Below, piece after piece: positions 50,897-51,169 of a stretch of DNA of 51,169 nt (the stretch's first letter is position 1; every line of letters begins with the position of its first letter). Source of the DNA: JBKPNX01 sp046732855 (lineage in GTDB: Bacteria; Pseudomonadota; Alphaproteobacteria; Geminicoccales; Geminicoccaceae); assembly GCA_046732855.1 (NCBI GenBank), contig JBKPNX010000005.1, positions 1 to 51,169 on the forward strand, given 5' to 3'. The translations under genes and the position numbers were made by a program. The notes beneath the pieces were generated by a model, which ran no database searches, was not told the origin of the DNA, and worked only from the letters and a program-made list of their open reading frames with translations.

Positions 50897-51169
50897 TCAC
50901 TTCGGGATCTGAAGGTTCATCCCGGCCCGGAGCCGCGCCGGATCGTCGCCGATGACGTCCCGGTTCGCCTCGAAGATGCGTTGCCAGGAGGTCGCCCATT
51001 TCTGGCCGTAATATTTGCGCGCGATCTTGCTCAGGGTGTCCCCCGGCTGAACGACGTAGGTTTCGCCCGTCGCGCCGGCACCCGCGCCCGGCTCGACCGC
51101 GGCGGGCGCCGGGCTCGCGGCACGGGGCTGCGTGGTCGGCGAGGCCCGAGCGACCGGCGTGGCCTGGGC
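50897..51169 (-). CDS. C-terminal part of a LysM-domain protein (runs off the right edge)
   Basis: The visible 90 residues begin inside a Pro/Ala-rich linker (P-T-T-Q-P-R-A-A-S-P-A-P-A-A), followed by a LysM peptidoglycan-binding domain: Y-V-V-Q-P-G-D-T-L-S-K-I-A-R-K-Y-Y-G, then I-F-E-A-N-R-D-V-I-G-D-D and L-R-A-G-M-N-L-Q-I-P-K and the stop. The pattern is full LysM with the usual G-D-T and N-x-D-x-I. It is partial because the start lies beyond 51169. Similar proteins with one C-terminal LysM after a proline linker are common in alphaproteobacteria and attach to the cell wall. Confidence 0.9.
   Translation of the reverse strand, partial: AQATPVARASPTTQPRAASPAPAAVEPGAGAGATGETYVVQPGDTLSKIARKYYGQKWATSWQRIFEANRDVIGDDPARLRAGMNLQIPK

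Overview
The window is about 51 kb of high-GC (roughly two-thirds G+C), densely packed bacterial DNA with short intergenic gaps and many 4-base ATGA start/stop overlaps. Gene content fits a free-living alphaproteobacterium, perhaps of the Rhodospirillales/Geminicoccales type: an Mrp-type cation/proton antiporter, a K+-independent proton-pumping pyrophosphatase, a SAM/cyclase/AAA/TPR signalling protein, an ABC1 kinase with an M3 peptidase, TRAP and Dpp uptake genes, and a GTCAT...GCAATCCAG palindrome of a kind common in that class. The taxonomic placement is inference. I saw no rRNA, tRNA, CRISPR array, phage or insertion sequence.

Layout. 1-5726 (minus): a translationally coupled Mrp operon in the order E, F, G, DUF4040/MnhB fusion, C, D and a second D-like subunit, then the start of a lipoprotein that runs off the left edge. 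5872-10058 (minus): an RND efflux pump with its lipoprotein adaptor. 10443-12921 (plus): a patatin-like phospholipase and a GntP-type permease. 13026-17504 (minus): an arginine deiminase module (permease, deiminase, then an NhaC antiporter), with an FNR/ANR-like box upstream. 18018-18542 (minus): a DUF1269 protein. 19260-25356 (minus): a full Dpp/Opp operon (binding protein, two permeases, two ATPases) ending in a DUF1028 protein. 25567-29956: DUF488, an unusual secreted ChbG-type deacetylase fusion, and hppA. 30144-34604 (plus): a large cyclase/ATPase signalling protein and an orphan TRAP binding protein. 34650-37798 (minus): ABC1 kinase and M3 oligopeptidase. 37995-41326 (plus): acyl-CoA ligase, SixA phosphatase and alpha/beta hydrolase. 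41710-44494 (minus): cupin, a frameshifted remnant of an F420-dependent LLM oxidoreductase, and three small secreted or lipoprotein genes. 44847-50638: a nickel/cobalt-themed cluster in which two unrelated histidine-rich metal transporters flank two beta-propeller proteins, a secreted metallo-beta-lactamase-fold hydrolase and a membrane-anchored helical protein. The right edge holds the C-terminus of a LysM protein.

How the genes may work together: several modules concern ion and pH homeostasis (Mrp, NhaC, arginine deiminase making ammonia, H+-PPase). Others concern peptide or organic-acid uptake and envelope functions. The least explained parts are the right-hand metal/propeller cluster, the deacetylase fusion at 26119-27222, and the two places (left edge and the arginine permease) where the best ATG is one base out of frame with the evident protein.
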